Part shown: piece after piece, positions 16,554 through 25,330 of the stretch
Numbering within the stretch: the stretch's first letter is position 1
Layout of the letters: the number at the start of each line of letters is the position of its first letter
NCBI GenBank assembly: GCA_040388535.1
Contig: JAZKBR010000001.1
Span: 207,764 to 271,763 of the forward strand
Source of the DNA: Gemmatimonadota bacterium
GTDB taxonomy: Bacteria; Gemmatimonadota; Gemmatimonadetes; Gemmatimonadales; GWC2-71-9
Direction: 5' to 3'
DNA length: 64,000 nt
Notes under the pieces: generated by a model
Databases searched by the model: none
The model's input: only the letters and a program-made list of their open reading frames with translations
What the model was told of the DNA's origin: nothing
Program-made: the position numbers and the translations under genes

Positions 16554-18974
16554 TCAGAGCAAGGAGACCGGATCGCGATCCACGAAGATCCGCACCTCGC
16601 CCCGTGCGGCGGCGAGCCGGGGGGAGGCCGTGCGTACCCAGCGACCCAGCGCCTCGGCCGGCCCCTTGAGAATGAGGTGCACCCGCCAGCGCTCCTTGAT
16701 CCGCTCGATGGGACAATCGGCGGGCCCAAGCACAATGACCGGCAACCCGGTGCGGGCGAGACTCCGCTCACACCACTCGGCCAGGGAGAGCGCGCGCTTC
16801 ATCACATCGAGCCGCTCTGTACCACTCAGCACCACGTGCACAAGACTGGTGTGCGGTGGATACGTCGGCGAGCGGCGAAGCTCTGCCTCAGCGGCCAGAA
16901 AGCCCTCGGCATCGTGCCGCGACGCGAAGGCGAGTGCGGGATGCTCTGGCTGGCGTGTCTGGACGAGGACGCGACCACCCTTCGGCCCTCGCCCAGCACG
17001 ACCCGCCACCTGCGCGACGAGCTGGAAGGTGCGCTCGGCCGCGCGAAAATCGGGGAGGTGCAGTGCCGTGTCGGCATCAACGACACCGACAAGCGTCACG
17101 TTCGGAAAATCAATCCCCTTCGCGATCATCTGTGTCCCCAGCAGAATGTCGACCTCACCACGACCGACTCGCTCGAGGATCCGGTGATGGGACCATTTGG
17201 CCGATGTGCTGTCGAGATCCATCCGGGCGACCCGCGCCGCCGGAAAGCGTTCGGCGACCAGTCGCTCGAGCTGCTGCGTTCCCGCGCCGAGCGATCGCAT
17301 CGTCGTGGCCGTACACTTCGGGCAGCTCTCGGCGACCGGCTCGCGGTGATCACAATAGTGGCAGCGTAGCTCCGGCGGATGCCGATGCAGGGTGAGCGAG
17401 ATGCTGCAGTTGGGGCAGTCAATCACCTCGCCACAGGTGGTGCACTGCAGGAACGACGCCCACCCGCGCCGGTTGAGCAGGAGCAGGACCTGTTCGCTCC
17501 GTGCGAGCGCCATGGTGACCGCTGCATCCAGTGGCTCGCTCCAGGCGAGCATGCCGGCGCCGGCAACAGACGGCACGGTGCGCAGATCGACCAGCTCGAC
17601 TGGCGGCATCGGCCGGTCACCGACGCGACCTGGCAGCCGGACGATCCTCCCGGTGGCCTCCGCGCGTGTCCAGCTCTCGAGTGAGGGGGTGGCCGAGCCA
17701 TACACGACCGTGGCACCTTCGAGCCGCGCGCGCATCATCGCCACCTCGCGGGCGTGATAGCGCGGCGTCTCGCCGTTCTTGTAGCTCGCCTCGTGCTCCT
17801 CGTCGAGGACGATGACTCCCAGATCGCGCACCGGAGCGAAGATTGCCGAGCGCGCCCCGACGGCGACGCGCCGCTCCCCGCGACGCAGCGCGCGCCACGC
17901 GTCGGCGCGCTCGCCATCGGAGAGGCCACTGTGCAAGACCGCGACTTCGTCACCAAACATGCCGCGGACCCGGGCCACCGTCTGCGGCGTCAGTGCGATT
18001 TCCGGCACGAGGATCAACGCGCCACGCCCCGATTCGAGGGCAGTGCGGATGTGTTCGAGGTATACCAGGGTCTTGCCCGACCCGGTCACACCGAACAACA
18101 GCGCCGACTCGCCCACAGGAATCGCGGCAAGCGCGGCGAGCGCCTCACGCTGCACCACCGAGAGCGTCGGCGGTGGGGCGCTTACCGGCAAGTCGGCAAA
18201 CGGGTCGCGGGCCGACTCTTCGTCGGCGATCGAGGCAAGGCCGGCGGAGACGAGCGCTGTCAGCGGGCTCTCGGTGGTGCCGGTCGCCTGCAACAATTCG
18301 CGCACGGTCGCGCGACCGCCGCGTTCCTCCAGCGCCTCGTAGATGAGCCGCTGCTTCGGCGCGCGCTTGAAGCGGCGGTCGCGCTCCAGCAGTGAGAGCG
18401 GATCGCCAGCCAGCGTCACGGCGCGGATCGTCGCCACGCCACCACCGGTATCCGGCGGACGCACCTGGAGTTCGACGGCACCGACGCGCTGAAGCCGGTC
18501 GGCAACATCCCACACCGGCTTCTTGAGTGCGCGTGCAGCTGCCGCGATCGATGCCCGGCCGCCGCGGTCGCGGAGAAAGTCGAGCAGCGTCCCGGCCGTG
18601 CCGCCCAGCTGTGGCGGGTACTGTTCGGTGAGCACCAGCTCGATCGAAGATTGTCCCCAGAGTGCTCCCGGAAGCATCGCCCGGAGCACCATCCCCAATG
18701 GAGTGCCGTAGTAGCGGCCGACCTGGGCCGCGAGCGCGAGGAGTGCGACGGGCACCGCCGGTACGTCGTCGGGGACTGCGAGGAGTTCGCGGGTGGCCAT
18801 CGACGGGGCCGGAACATCGACGGCCACGATGATTCCGACGAGTTCGCTGCGTCGCACCGGAACGACAACGCGCGCCCCGGGGAGCGCGCGGTCAGCCAGT
18901 GTCGCGGGGATCTGGTAGGCGTACGGCTCGGCGAGCGGGAGCGGCAGCGCGACGTGCGCGTACCGCTCCGTCAT
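16554..18974 (-). CDS. priA: Primosomal protein N' (replication restart helicase)
   Basis: 3'-5' DNA helicase that reloads the replisome at stalled forks, 806 aa. An N-terminal 3'-DNA-binding domain (residues 1-110) is followed by helicase lobe 1 with FGVTGSGKT (Lys about 300) and VLDEEHEASYK. The zinc region has CTTCGEVIDCPNC and CHYCDHREPVAESCPKC, giving eight Cys for two zinc ions. Lobe 2 follows with LLGTQMIAKGIDFPNVTLVG and QVAGRAGRG. The ATG overlaps the stop of the epimerase gene by four bases. Confidence 0.96.
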   Translation of the reverse strand: MTERYAHVALPLPLAEPYAYQIPATLADRALPGARVVVPVRRSELVGIIVAVDVPAPSMATRELLAVPDDVPAVPVALLALAAQVGRYYGTPLGMVLRAMLPGALWGQSSIELVLTEQYPPQLGGTAGTLLDFLRDRGGRASIAAAARALKKPVWDVADRLQRVGAVELQVRPPDTGGGVATIRAVTLAGDPLSLLERDRRFKRAPKQRLIYEALEERGGRATVRELLQATGTTESPLTALVSAGLASIADEESARDPFADLPVSAPPPTLSVVQREALAALAAIPVGESALLFGVTGSGKTLVYLEHIRTALESGRGALILVPEIALTPQTVARVRGMFGDEVAVLHSGLSDGERADAWRALRRGERRVAVGARSAIFAPVRDLGVIVLDEEHEASYKNGETPRYHAREVAMMRARLEGATVVYGSATPSLESWTRAEATGRIVRLPGRVGDRPMPPVELVDLRTVPSVAGAGMLAWSEPLDAAVTMALARSEQVLLLLNRRGWASFLQCTTCGEVIDCPNCSISLTLHRHPPELRCHYCDHREPVAESCPKCTATTMRSLGAGTQQLERLVAERFPAARVARMDLDSTSAKWSHHRILERVGRGEVDILLGTQMIAKGIDFPNVTLVGVVDADTALHLPDFRAAERTFQLVAQVAGRAGRGPKGGRVLVQTRQPEHPALAFASRHDAEGFLAAEAELRRSPTYPPHTSLVHVVLSGTERLDVMKRALSLAEWCERSLARTGLPVIVLGPADCPIERIKERWRVHLILKGPAEALGRWVRTASPRLAAARGEVRIFVDRDPVSLL

Positions 18975-19990
18975 CGTCGCGTGACGCCGAGGCCGGGGGT
19001 TGTCGGCAACACCACCTGCCCCCCGGCAATGCTGGCCCCGGCGAAGGGGTCATCGCGCAACAACGCCGCACCATCGAGATCCACGATGTCGACCAGCGGT
19101 GTGAAATGCGCGGCGCCGGTGATGCCGAGCGACGATTCGATCATGCACCCCACCATCACCATCATGCCGTGCGTTCGCGCCACGGCGATCATCCGCAGCG
19201 CCTCACGCAAGGAGCCGCACTTCGCGAGCTTGATGTTGATGCCGTCGACCCGGCCGGCGAGGGCCGGAATGTCGGCGGCGGTCACGCAGCTCTCGTCGGC
19301 GATGAGCGGGATGCGCGCATGCCGACGAATGTGGGCGAGGCCATCGAGATCGGTCGGGGCCACGGGCTGCTCGAGTACGGTGACGCCGAACTCCTCAAGC
19401 ACCGGCAGCATGCGCACGGCGTGCGCTGGCGTCCAGCCGCAATTCGCGTCGACGCGCAGCTCCTTGCTGGTGGCGCCACGGATGGTCTGCAGCAATTCGA
19501 GGTCGTTCGCCGACCCGAGCTTGATCTTGAGAATGGGATACTCGCTGGCCTCGGCCACCTTCTGCCTGAGCATCGCCGGGGTATCGATTCCGATCGTGAA
19601 GGTGGATTGCGGTGCGGCCGCGCGGTCGAGTCCCCAGAGCTGCCAGAGCGGGACGCCAAGCCGCTTGCCCACCAGGTCGTGCAAGGCCATCGAGATCGCC
19701 GCGCGTGCGGCCGCATTGCGTCGCAGGGCGGTTTCGAGCGCTGCTTCAATGTGCTCCAGCTGCATCGGGTCGTCGCCCAGATGCGCGGCGTACGTGGTGA
19801 GCGCGGCTTGCAACGTGTCGAGGGTCTCGCCGTAGAACCGCGTCGCCGCCGCCTCCCCCCATCCCGTGACGCCATCGGCATCAGAAATCTTCACCATGAC
19901 CGTGCGATACTCGCTCTGCCCGCCGCGCGCGATGATGAACGGGTGGCGGGTATGCAGCGTGAGGACTTCGGTTTCCAGACGGAGAGTCAT
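18971..19990 (-). CDS. Dipeptide epimerase (L-Ala-D/L-Glu epimerase type)
   Basis: Enolase-superfamily enzyme of 339 aa, in the muconate-lactonising subgroup that includes YcjG and YkfB. Catalytic Lys pair in LKIKLG; metal ligands Asp in RVDANCGW, Glu in VLEQPV and Asp in IADESC; second-side Lys in INIKLAKCG. In the known enzymes the substrate is L-Ala-D-Glu from cell-wall murein, which would fit the anmK-murQ and amidase genes elsewhere in the window. Dipeptide specificity varies within the family. The gene is coupled to priA downstream. Confidence 0.9.
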   Translation of the reverse strand: MTLRLETEVLTLHTRHPFIIARGGQSEYRTVMVKISDADGVTGWGEAAATRFYGETLDTLQAALTTYAAHLGDDPMQLEHIEAALETALRRNAAARAAISMALHDLVGKRLGVPLWQLWGLDRAAAPQSTFTIGIDTPAMLRQKVAEASEYPILKIKLGSANDLELLQTIRGATSKELRVDANCGWTPAHAVRMLPVLEEFGVTVLEQPVAPTDLDGLAHIRRHARIPLIADESCVTAADIPALAGRVDGINIKLAKCGSLREALRMIAVARTHGMMVMVGCMIESSLGITGAAHFTPLVDIVDLDGAALLRDDPFAGASIAGGQVVLPTTPGLGVTRR

Positions 19991-20045
19991 GGTGGTTTCG
20001 TGGCTCGAAGGTGGAGGAGTACCGAAAGCTAATCCCGGCCGGAAG

Positions 20046-20933
20046 TCAGGCGAGCGCCGCGACCGTCGCGAGGACCCCGGCCGCGAGGCGGGCCGGCGCG
20101 TAGCCCCCTTCCATCAACGCCACGATGGGTACCGCCGGGAAGCGCTCTCGCAGTCGGAGCGTCCAGGTGGCATAGTCGGCCGGTTCGAGGGTGAAGCCCC
20201 CGAGCGGGTCGTTGAGCATGGCATCGTAGCCGGCCGAGATCAGGATGACATCGGGGGTCCAATGGTGGGTGGCCACCGTCACGCCATGCCACAATGTCTG
20301 GACGTAGTCCGCTGCCAGCAGCCCGGCGGGAAGGGGAAGATTGAAGCAGTTCCCTACCCCGCGTTCGTCGGCGGCACCGGTGCCCGGATACCAGGGCCAC
20401 TGATGCATCGAGATAAAGCGCGTGTCGGCCTCGTTCTCCACCATCGCCTGCGTCCCATTCCCGTGGTGGACATCCCAGTCGATGATGAGCGCGCGCTGCC
20501 GTCCGAGTTGCCGCGCAGCAGACGCGAGCACAGCGACGTGATTCACGAGACAGAAGCCCATCCCCGATTCCGCCAGCGCGTGATGCCCCGGTGGACGAAT
20601 CGCGGCGAAGGCGTGACCGCTGCCGGAGTGGGCATACTCGAGTGCGGCTAGCGCGGCCCCGGAGGCCCCCAGCGCCGCCTCCCAGCTCCCCGGCCCCACA
20701 GGAGTATCAGGGCCGAAGTTGCCGTGGCGGGCCGCCCGAGGGGCGATCGATTCGAGATAGCTGCGCGAGTGTCGCGAGGTAAGCTGGTCGAGCGTCGCCG
20801 GCTCGGCTTCGACGACCTCGATGCGGGGAGCCTGCGAGAGCGCGGCGAGCACGGTCGCGAGTCGAGCCGGGCGTTCGGGAAAACCCGGACCCGGCTCGTG
20901 GAAGGCACAACTGGCAGCTGTGAATACCTGCAA
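20046..20933 (-). CDS. Histone-deacetylase-family amidohydrolase
   Basis: Zinc-dependent deacetylase-fold protein of 295 aa, like bacterial class II HDAC, acetoin-utilisation and polyamine deacetylase proteins. The catalytic His pair is in RPPGHHA; zinc ligands are Asp and His in DWDVHHGNGT and the Asp of GYDAMLNDP. The conserved GMGFCLVNHVAV and the C-terminal EGGY are present. The substrate is unknown: acetyl-lysine proteins and acetylpolyamines are both possible. It is five bases downstream of the ubiquitin-like gene in a packed operon. Confidence 0.92.
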   Translation of the reverse strand: MQVFTAASCAFHEPGPGFPERPARLATVLAALSQAPRIEVVEAEPATLDQLTSRHSRSYLESIAPRAARHGNFGPDTPVGPGSWEAALGASGAALAALEYAHSGSGHAFAAIRPPGHHALAESGMGFCLVNHVAVLASAARQLGRQRALIIDWDVHHGNGTQAMVENEADTRFISMHQWPWYPGTGAADERGVGNCFNLPLPAGLLAADYVQTLWHGVTVATHHWTPDVILISAGYDAMLNDPLGGFTLEPADYATWTLRLRERFPAVPIVALMEGGYAPARLAAGVLATVAALA

Positions 20934-20938
20934 GCGAG

Positions 20939-21196
20939 TCAGCGCACTGCGCGACGGCGGCGGCGCAACACGATCAGGGCGCCGTCAGCGGGGAATGCCA
21001 CCTGAGCGAGTGTCCGCGACTCATCGGACAACTCGGCGCCGCGGAACTTCACCAGGAACCCGGCCGGATCATCTGCCATTCGCACGGCGGCGAGCGCCTG
21101 ACGCTTCACATCGTGCACGGTGGTGGAAGTCGCCAGATCGAGGTCGACCTCTTCCCACGCTTCCACAGTCACCCGGACGGGGACGGTGTCATTCAT
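20939..21196 (-). CDS. Small ubiquitin-like beta-grasp protein
   Basis: Protein of 85 aa with the spacing of a ubiquitin fold: strand VPVRVTVEAW, strand EEVDLDLATSTTV, helix HDVKRQALAAV, strand FLVKFRGAEL, then SDESRTLAQVAFP and a last strand GALIVLRR. It resembles ubiquitin and the EsaB/YukD group by eye. The C-terminus is RRRRRAVR without the Gly-Gly needed for activation, so conjugation or sulfur carriage is unlikely. Its ATG overlaps the stop of the unknown 89-aa gene upstream (ATGA). No E1, E2 or type VII secretion gene is nearby. Confidence 0.72.
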   Translation of the reverse strand: MNDTVPVRVTVEAWEEVDLDLATSTTVHDVKRQALAAVRMADDPAGFLVKFRGAELSDESRTLAQVAFPADGALIVLRRRRRAVR

Positions 21197-21462
21197 GGTG
21201 CCACCTCGGCTGCTGGCAGCGTCGTCAGGAAGCGATCGACGGCTTGATCAAAGAGCAGGGTGGAGCCACGCACCCGCGTCGCACTCCCCGCAGGAAATGC
21301 CGCGAGCGCTACCTCTTCCCCGCCCTGTCCGCGGAGCACCAGCCAACCCGGCCCTTCCTTCTCGGGAAAGGCGGCCGTATTGGGCACCCGCTCGGCAAAG
21401 AATCGCTTGGCGCGCTGGAAGACTTCAGTTGGTGCGAGCGACGTGGTCGTCTCGAAAACCAT
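21193..21462 (-). CDS. Hypothetical protein (89 aa) coupled to the ubiquitin-like gene
   Basis: Not recognised. It starts MVFETTTSLAPTEVFQRAKR, continues with an amphipathic helix (FFAERVPNTAAFPEKEG) and a beta pattern (GWLVLRGQGGEEVALAAF, then ATRVRGSTLLFDQAVDRFL). No signal peptide or Cys. The layout (helix, strand pair, strand, helix) could be a small lipid- or ligand-binding fold, but that is a guess. It overlaps the ubiquitin-like gene by four bases and starts three bases after the beta-propeller gene, so it is made from the same transcript. Confidence 0.7.
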   Translation of the reverse strand: MVFETTTSLAPTEVFQRAKRFFAERVPNTAAFPEKEGPGWLVLRGQGGEEVALAAFPAGSATRVRGSTLLFDQAVDRFLTTLPAAEVAP

Positions 21463-21465
21463 GAG

Positions 21466-22620
21466 TCACTGGCTCCGGAGGATGGTGATCCCGGTCGGCT
21501 GCGCCGCGACGGGGTAACTGCTGACCATCGTGAGGGTCGTGAGATCGAGCACGTCGACCGCGCCGGCATCGGCACCGATCGACTCCTGCGAGATGAAGGC
21601 GTACCGGCCATCCGGCGAGTAGGCCACGCCGTGGACGATCTTCTTCGTGGTCGGAATCCGTTTCCGTTCGGTGAGCGTGGCTGCATCGATCACCGAAATG
21701 CTCTGATCCTTCTTGTTGGTGACGATGATCCATCGGCCGTCGCGCGACGGCTCGACGTTGTAGGCCCCCGCACCGGTCGGCACCGCCTTGATCAGGGTAC
21801 GTGCCTTTGCATCCCAGACCTGGAGCTCATTGCCGTAGTTGCACGCCACAAAGAGCCGCGAGTCATCGGCAGAGACCGACACAAAGGTGGCGGCGCATTC
21901 CTTGTTCATGTCCGGGCCCGGTACCGACGGCATGCCGCTCATTGCCGGCATCGCCGGCGCGGCGCCGGGTGCCGCGTGCCCGGCTGCACCGTGATCCATA
22001 CCGGCCATGGCGTGGCCTTTGCCGAGCTTGATGCGGTGCGTGATCGCGAGAGTAGAGACATCGATCTCCACGATCTCATCCGAATGCATGCAGGAGATGT
22101 ATGCGATGGTTCCCGCGTGATTCACCTTGGCACCGTGGGGCATTTCGCAGGTGGCAAGGTTGGTGATTGTGGTCATCGTCGGCGTGTGGACGATGGTGAC
22201 CGGATTCACCTTGGGGCGGTCGCCATAGAAATCGGAGTTGGCCACGAAGGCGAAGTCGCCGTCGGGCGTCAGGCCGATGGTCGTCGGATACATCTCGAGT
22301 GGAGCCGTGCCGATCAGGGTGTCGTTGCGCGCATCGAGTCGCCAGAGCGATCCGAACGGTGTGCCGTGCGATACGGTGACGAAATACGATTTCTGGTCCG
22401 GCGCCGTCGTGATGTTGTGCGGGCCATCCATCTCCGGCGGGCGCGGATCGATCTTGACGACCCGGTCCAGCGTGAGCGTGCCGCCGGCCCCCGGACGAAG
22501 CCAGGTCACCATGTCGCCCGATTCACTGACGACGCCGACCAGATACGAGCCGGGAGCCTGTGCGGGTGCAACCGAAGCCCCCAGGCTCATCAGCGCGAAC
22601 ACGACCAGAACGCGGTTCAT
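21466..22620 (-). CDS. Secreted YVTN-type beta-propeller protein with Met/His-rich loop
   Basis: Exported protein of 384 aa with a signal peptide (VLVVFALMSLGASVAPAQA). The mature part has repeated propeller blades with PDGDFAFVANS, AGTIAYISC, DDSRLFVACN, DGRWIIVTN and DGRYAFIS, each of the YVTN/lactonase style. Between blades, at about residues 200-240, is a loop rich in Met, His, Ala and Pro (GHAMAGMDHGAAGH, then AMPAMSGM), which looks suited to bind copper or another soft metal. A binding role for the loop is inference. Its ATG shares one base with the stop of the peptidase gene. Confidence 0.82.
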   Translation of the reverse strand: MNRVLVVFALMSLGASVAPAQAPGSYLVGVVSESGDMVTWLRPGAGGTLTLDRVVKIDPRPPEMDGPHNITTAPDQKSYFVTVSHGTPFGSLWRLDARNDTLIGTAPLEMYPTTIGLTPDGDFAFVANSDFYGDRPKVNPVTIVHTPTMTTITNLATCEMPHGAKVNHAGTIAYISCMHSDEIVEIDVSTLAITHRIKLGKGHAMAGMDHGAAGHAAPGAAPAMPAMSGMPSVPGPDMNKECAATFVSVSADDSRLFVACNYGNELQVWDAKARTLIKAVPTGAGAYNVEPSRDGRWIIVTNKKDQSISVIDAATLTERKRIPTTKKIVHGVAYSPDGRYAFISQESIGADAGAVDVLDLTTLTMVSSYPVAAQPTGITILRSQ

Positions 22621-23321
22621 CAGCGAGACTCCTCCAGCGAGCGGACTTTCACGATGGCATGAAAAACAGGGCTGGTCCGGAACAGGTCGAGCAGCTTCGG
22701 TGGGCGACGGAGCACGACGACCAGGTCACCCGGCGGCGGTTCCTGCACGCCTTCGATCAAAAGATACGCTGGCAGGGTGGCCGTCGCCGGGATCGGGACG
22801 AGATACCGGTCGCCGTGCCAGGTGACGGCCAGCTCCCCGGGGATCCGGGGCACCAGCTGATCGAGGAACCAGTCGTCCTCGACCTGATAGACCCCCTCGG
22901 CTGGCGAGTCGCCATCGAGGTAGAAGACCGGATCGAAGCTCTCCCCGTCGTGGCGGGCGTAGTTCTGTTCGGCGGCCCGATCGAGCGCTTCCAGCTCGTC
23001 TCGTCGCGCGCGCCACTCGACGTGGTGACGCAGTTCGTGCGTCAAGGTTTCCCAGGCCTCTCCTTCCCAGTCGAATTCAGGGTCGAGATGGGCCAGGGCC
23101 CGAAAGGAACCGTAGTAGAGCACCACCCGGCTCTGAATCGTGTCGACCCCGCTCCCTTCGAGCGGCAGCGGGATGCATTCGCCGAGCGTGTAGATCTCGC
23201 GACGCACCGGATGTGGCAGGGTCCGGGAAGACACGACCACCTCGGTCACACCGTCGAAGTAATCGGCGGGGACCTCGGTGGTCATGCGGCGCACCAGCGC
23301 CTCGAACGCCTCGGCGGTCAC
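22620..23321 (-). CDS. Zincin metallopeptidase-like protein
   Basis: Soluble protein of 233 aa from GTG 23321, which overlaps the glyS stop as GTGA. The zinc motif HELRHH (HExxH type) is in EAWETLTHELRHHVEW near residue 100, preceded by SRVVLYYGSF as in the zincin_1 group of small predicted peptidases. The third zinc ligand is uncertain; Glu and Asp residues follow in RRDELEAL. A C-terminal beta domain has WHGDRYLVPIP and PPGDLVVVLRRP. The frame is open upstream, but that part overlaps glyS. The substrate is unknown. Confidence 0.75.
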   Translation of the reverse strand: MTAEAFEALVRRMTTEVPADYFDGVTEVVVSSRTLPHPVRREIYTLGECIPLPLEGSGVDTIQSRVVLYYGSFRALAHLDPEFDWEGEAWETLTHELRHHVEWRARRDELEALDRAAEQNYARHDGESFDPVFYLDGDSPAEGVYQVEDDWFLDQLVPRIPGELAVTWHGDRYLVPIPATATLPAYLLIEGVQEPPPGDLVVVLRRPPKLLDLFRTSPVFHAIVKVRSLEESR

Positions 23322-24649
23322 TCGCCGAGACGCTCGGCGATCCAGGTGGCGACGTGATCGAGCCCGATCCGTTCCTGCTGCATCGTATCGCGATGCCGTA
23401 CGGTCACGGTGCGTGACGTCAGCGTGTCGTGATCGATGGTAAAGCACCACGGTGTGCCGACTTCGTCCTGGCGGCGATAGCGGCGACCAATGGCGCCACC
23501 GTCATCGTAGAACGCCGGAGCCTTCTTGCGCAGGTCGTGATAGAGCTCGAGCGCCAGTTCGGGCAGGCCGTCCTTCTTGGTCAGCGGCAGGACGGCCGCC
23601 TTGACCGGGGCGACGGCGGGGTGAAAGCCGAGCACGACGCGAAGCTCGTCCTCGACCATCTCCTCGCGATAGGCATCCGCCATCACGGTGAGCGTCACCC
23701 GGTCAGCGCCGGCCGAGGTCTCCACGATATACGGGAGATAGCGCTCGTTGGCCGCCTGGTCGAAGTACTCGAGCTTCTTCCCAGAAGCCGCCTGGTGCCG
23801 ACCGAGGTCGAAGTCCGTGCGACTGTGAATCCCCTCGATCTCCTGCCAGCCGAACGGAAACTCGTACTCGATGTCGTACGCCGCCTTGGCGTAGTGGGCC
23901 AGCTCACCCTCGCCGTGCTGGTGCCAGCGCAACTTCGAGGGCGTCAGTCCGAGCTCGTGATGCCACGCCATCCGGATGCCGCGCCAGCGCTCGAACCATT
24001 CTTCGTCGGTGCCGGGCCGCACGAAGAACTGCATCTCCATCTGCTCGAACTCGCGCGTGCGGAAGATGAAATTTCCGGGCGTGATCTCGTTCCGGAACGC
24101 CTTGCCGATCTGCGCGATGCCGAAGGGGACCTTCTGCCTGGATGAGTTCAAGACGTTCAGATAGTTGACATAGATCCCCTGCGCCGTCTCCGGACGCAGA
24201 TAGACCACCGAGGCACTCTCTTCAACCGGCCCCATGAATGTCTTGAACATCAGGTTGAAGTTGCGCGGTTCGGTCAGATCGCACGCCGTGTGCTCGCCGG
24301 GCACCTTGCTCGGCTTCTGCGGGCAGCGTGCATCGGCCAGCTTGTCGGCCCGGAAGCGCGACTTGCAGGTGCGACAGTCGACCAGCGGATCCGTGAAGCC
24401 GGAGACGTGACCAGACGCTTCCCAGACTTTCGGGTGCATCAGGATCGCCGCGTCGAGCCCTTCGATGTCATCGCGGGCGTGCACCAGCGAGCGCCACCAG
24501 CGCTCCTTGATGTTGCGCTTGAGCTCCACGCCGAGCGGTCCGTAGTCCCATACGGAGCCGAGCCCGCCATAGACCTCGGAAGACTGAAAGATGAAGCCCC
24601 GGCGCTTGGCCAGGGAAACCAGCTTGTCCATTAAAGAAAGTTCTGGCAT
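23318..24649 (-). CDS. glyS: Glycyl-tRNA synthetase, single-chain alpha2 type
   Basis: Class II aminoacyl-tRNA synthetase of 443 aa that charges tRNA-Gly. It is the dimeric type, not the alpha2-beta2 type of E. coli. Seen are SSEVYGGLGSVWDYGPLGVE (motif region), a zinc-like set CRTCKSRF and RCPQK, RPETAQGIYVNY, RNEITPGNFIFRTREFEQME (motif 2), and the C-terminal anticodon-binding domain. The start is ATG 24649 (MPELSLMDK); MDK at 24631 is possible. It heads a long minus-strand run that ends with priA. Confidence 0.96.
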   Translation of the reverse strand: MPELSLMDKLVSLAKRRGFIFQSSEVYGGLGSVWDYGPLGVELKRNIKERWWRSLVHARDDIEGLDAAILMHPKVWEASGHVSGFTDPLVDCRTCKSRFRADKLADARCPQKPSKVPGEHTACDLTEPRNFNLMFKTFMGPVEESASVVYLRPETAQGIYVNYLNVLNSSRQKVPFGIAQIGKAFRNEITPGNFIFRTREFEQMEMQFFVRPGTDEEWFERWRGIRMAWHHELGLTPSKLRWHQHGEGELAHYAKAAYDIEYEFPFGWQEIEGIHSRTDFDLGRHQAASGKKLEYFDQAANERYLPYIVETSAGADRVTLTVMADAYREEMVEDELRVVLGFHPAVAPVKAAVLPLTKKDGLPELALELYHDLRKKAPAFYDDGGAIGRRYRRQDEVGTPWCFTIDHDTLTSRTVTVRHRDTMQQERIGLDHVATWIAERLGE

Positions 24650-24742
24650 CCGGCGATACTGGCTAGAGTCGTGGGGCCGCGCGTGCGGCGGGAACGGAAA
24701 CGTAACCCGACCCGGCAGCTGGCTCCATTGGGCGGAGGAATC

Positions 24743-25330
24743 GTGTCGCGTCAAAGCTACATCGGATTGATGGCCCCTGAGGCTCCCATGCATCGGAATG
24801 GGGGAGGGGCGCGCGACGGCGTCACACTGCTCGAAATGATGATTGCCCTGGTCATGGTCGGCATCCTCACCGGGATTGCCGCCTCCCGCCTCGATTGGGT
24901 GAAGTACCGGGCCGACAGCACGGCGCGCGGGGTCCTCACCGACCTCGCCAACGCCCAGCGACTCGCAGTTTCCCTGCAAGCCAACATCCGCGTATCGATT
25001 CCCGACCCGGCCCGGATGCTGATCCTCGAAGACATCGACGACAATGGCTCGGCCGGCGTCTCGGAGCGGGTGCGCAGCCTGCCGCTTGACAACGGTTTTA
25101 CCTATGCCAAGGGCAATGGCGGGGACACGCCGTCACCAACGGACCCGACCGAACTCAGCGTGCTGACCTTCCGACGCGATGGGTCGGCCAATCGCAGCGG
25201 GACCTTCTACCTCTCCGGTCCCGGCGCCGATTCGACCTGTCATCACTGCCGCGCTGTCACGGTCACTCGAGCCACCGGCCGAGTGGTCCTCTATTCGCAC
25301 GCCACCGGTTCCTGGAAACGGATGAACTGA
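24743..25330 (+). CDS. Minor pilin, FimT/GspH-like
   Basis: Type IV pilus or type II secretion pseudopilin of 195 aa. The class III leader ends at G-VTLLE in ARDGVTLLEMMIALVMVG; the Gly(-1) and Glu(+5) rule for prepilin peptidase is met. The hydrophobic helix ALVMVGILTGIAA follows, then a FimT-like globular part. I choose GTG 24743 because GGAGGA lies just upstream; ATG at 24770 or 24788 would shorten the leader. It is the first of four pilin genes. The next start follows directly after its stop. Confidence 0.85.
   Translation: MSRQSYIGLMAPEAPMHRNGGGARDGVTLLEMMIALVMVGILTGIAASRLDWVKYRADSTARGVLTDLANAQRLAVSLQANIRVSIPDPARMLILEDIDDNGSAGVSERVRSLPLDNGFTYAKGNGGDTPSPTDPTELSVLTFRRDGSANRSGTFYLSGPGADSTCHHCRAVTVTRATGRVVLYSHATGSWKRMN

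Noticed and set aside
20939-21196. ThiS or MoaD sulfur carrier
   Set aside because: The C-terminus lacks Gly-Gly and no ThiF/MoeB or ThiG gene is near.
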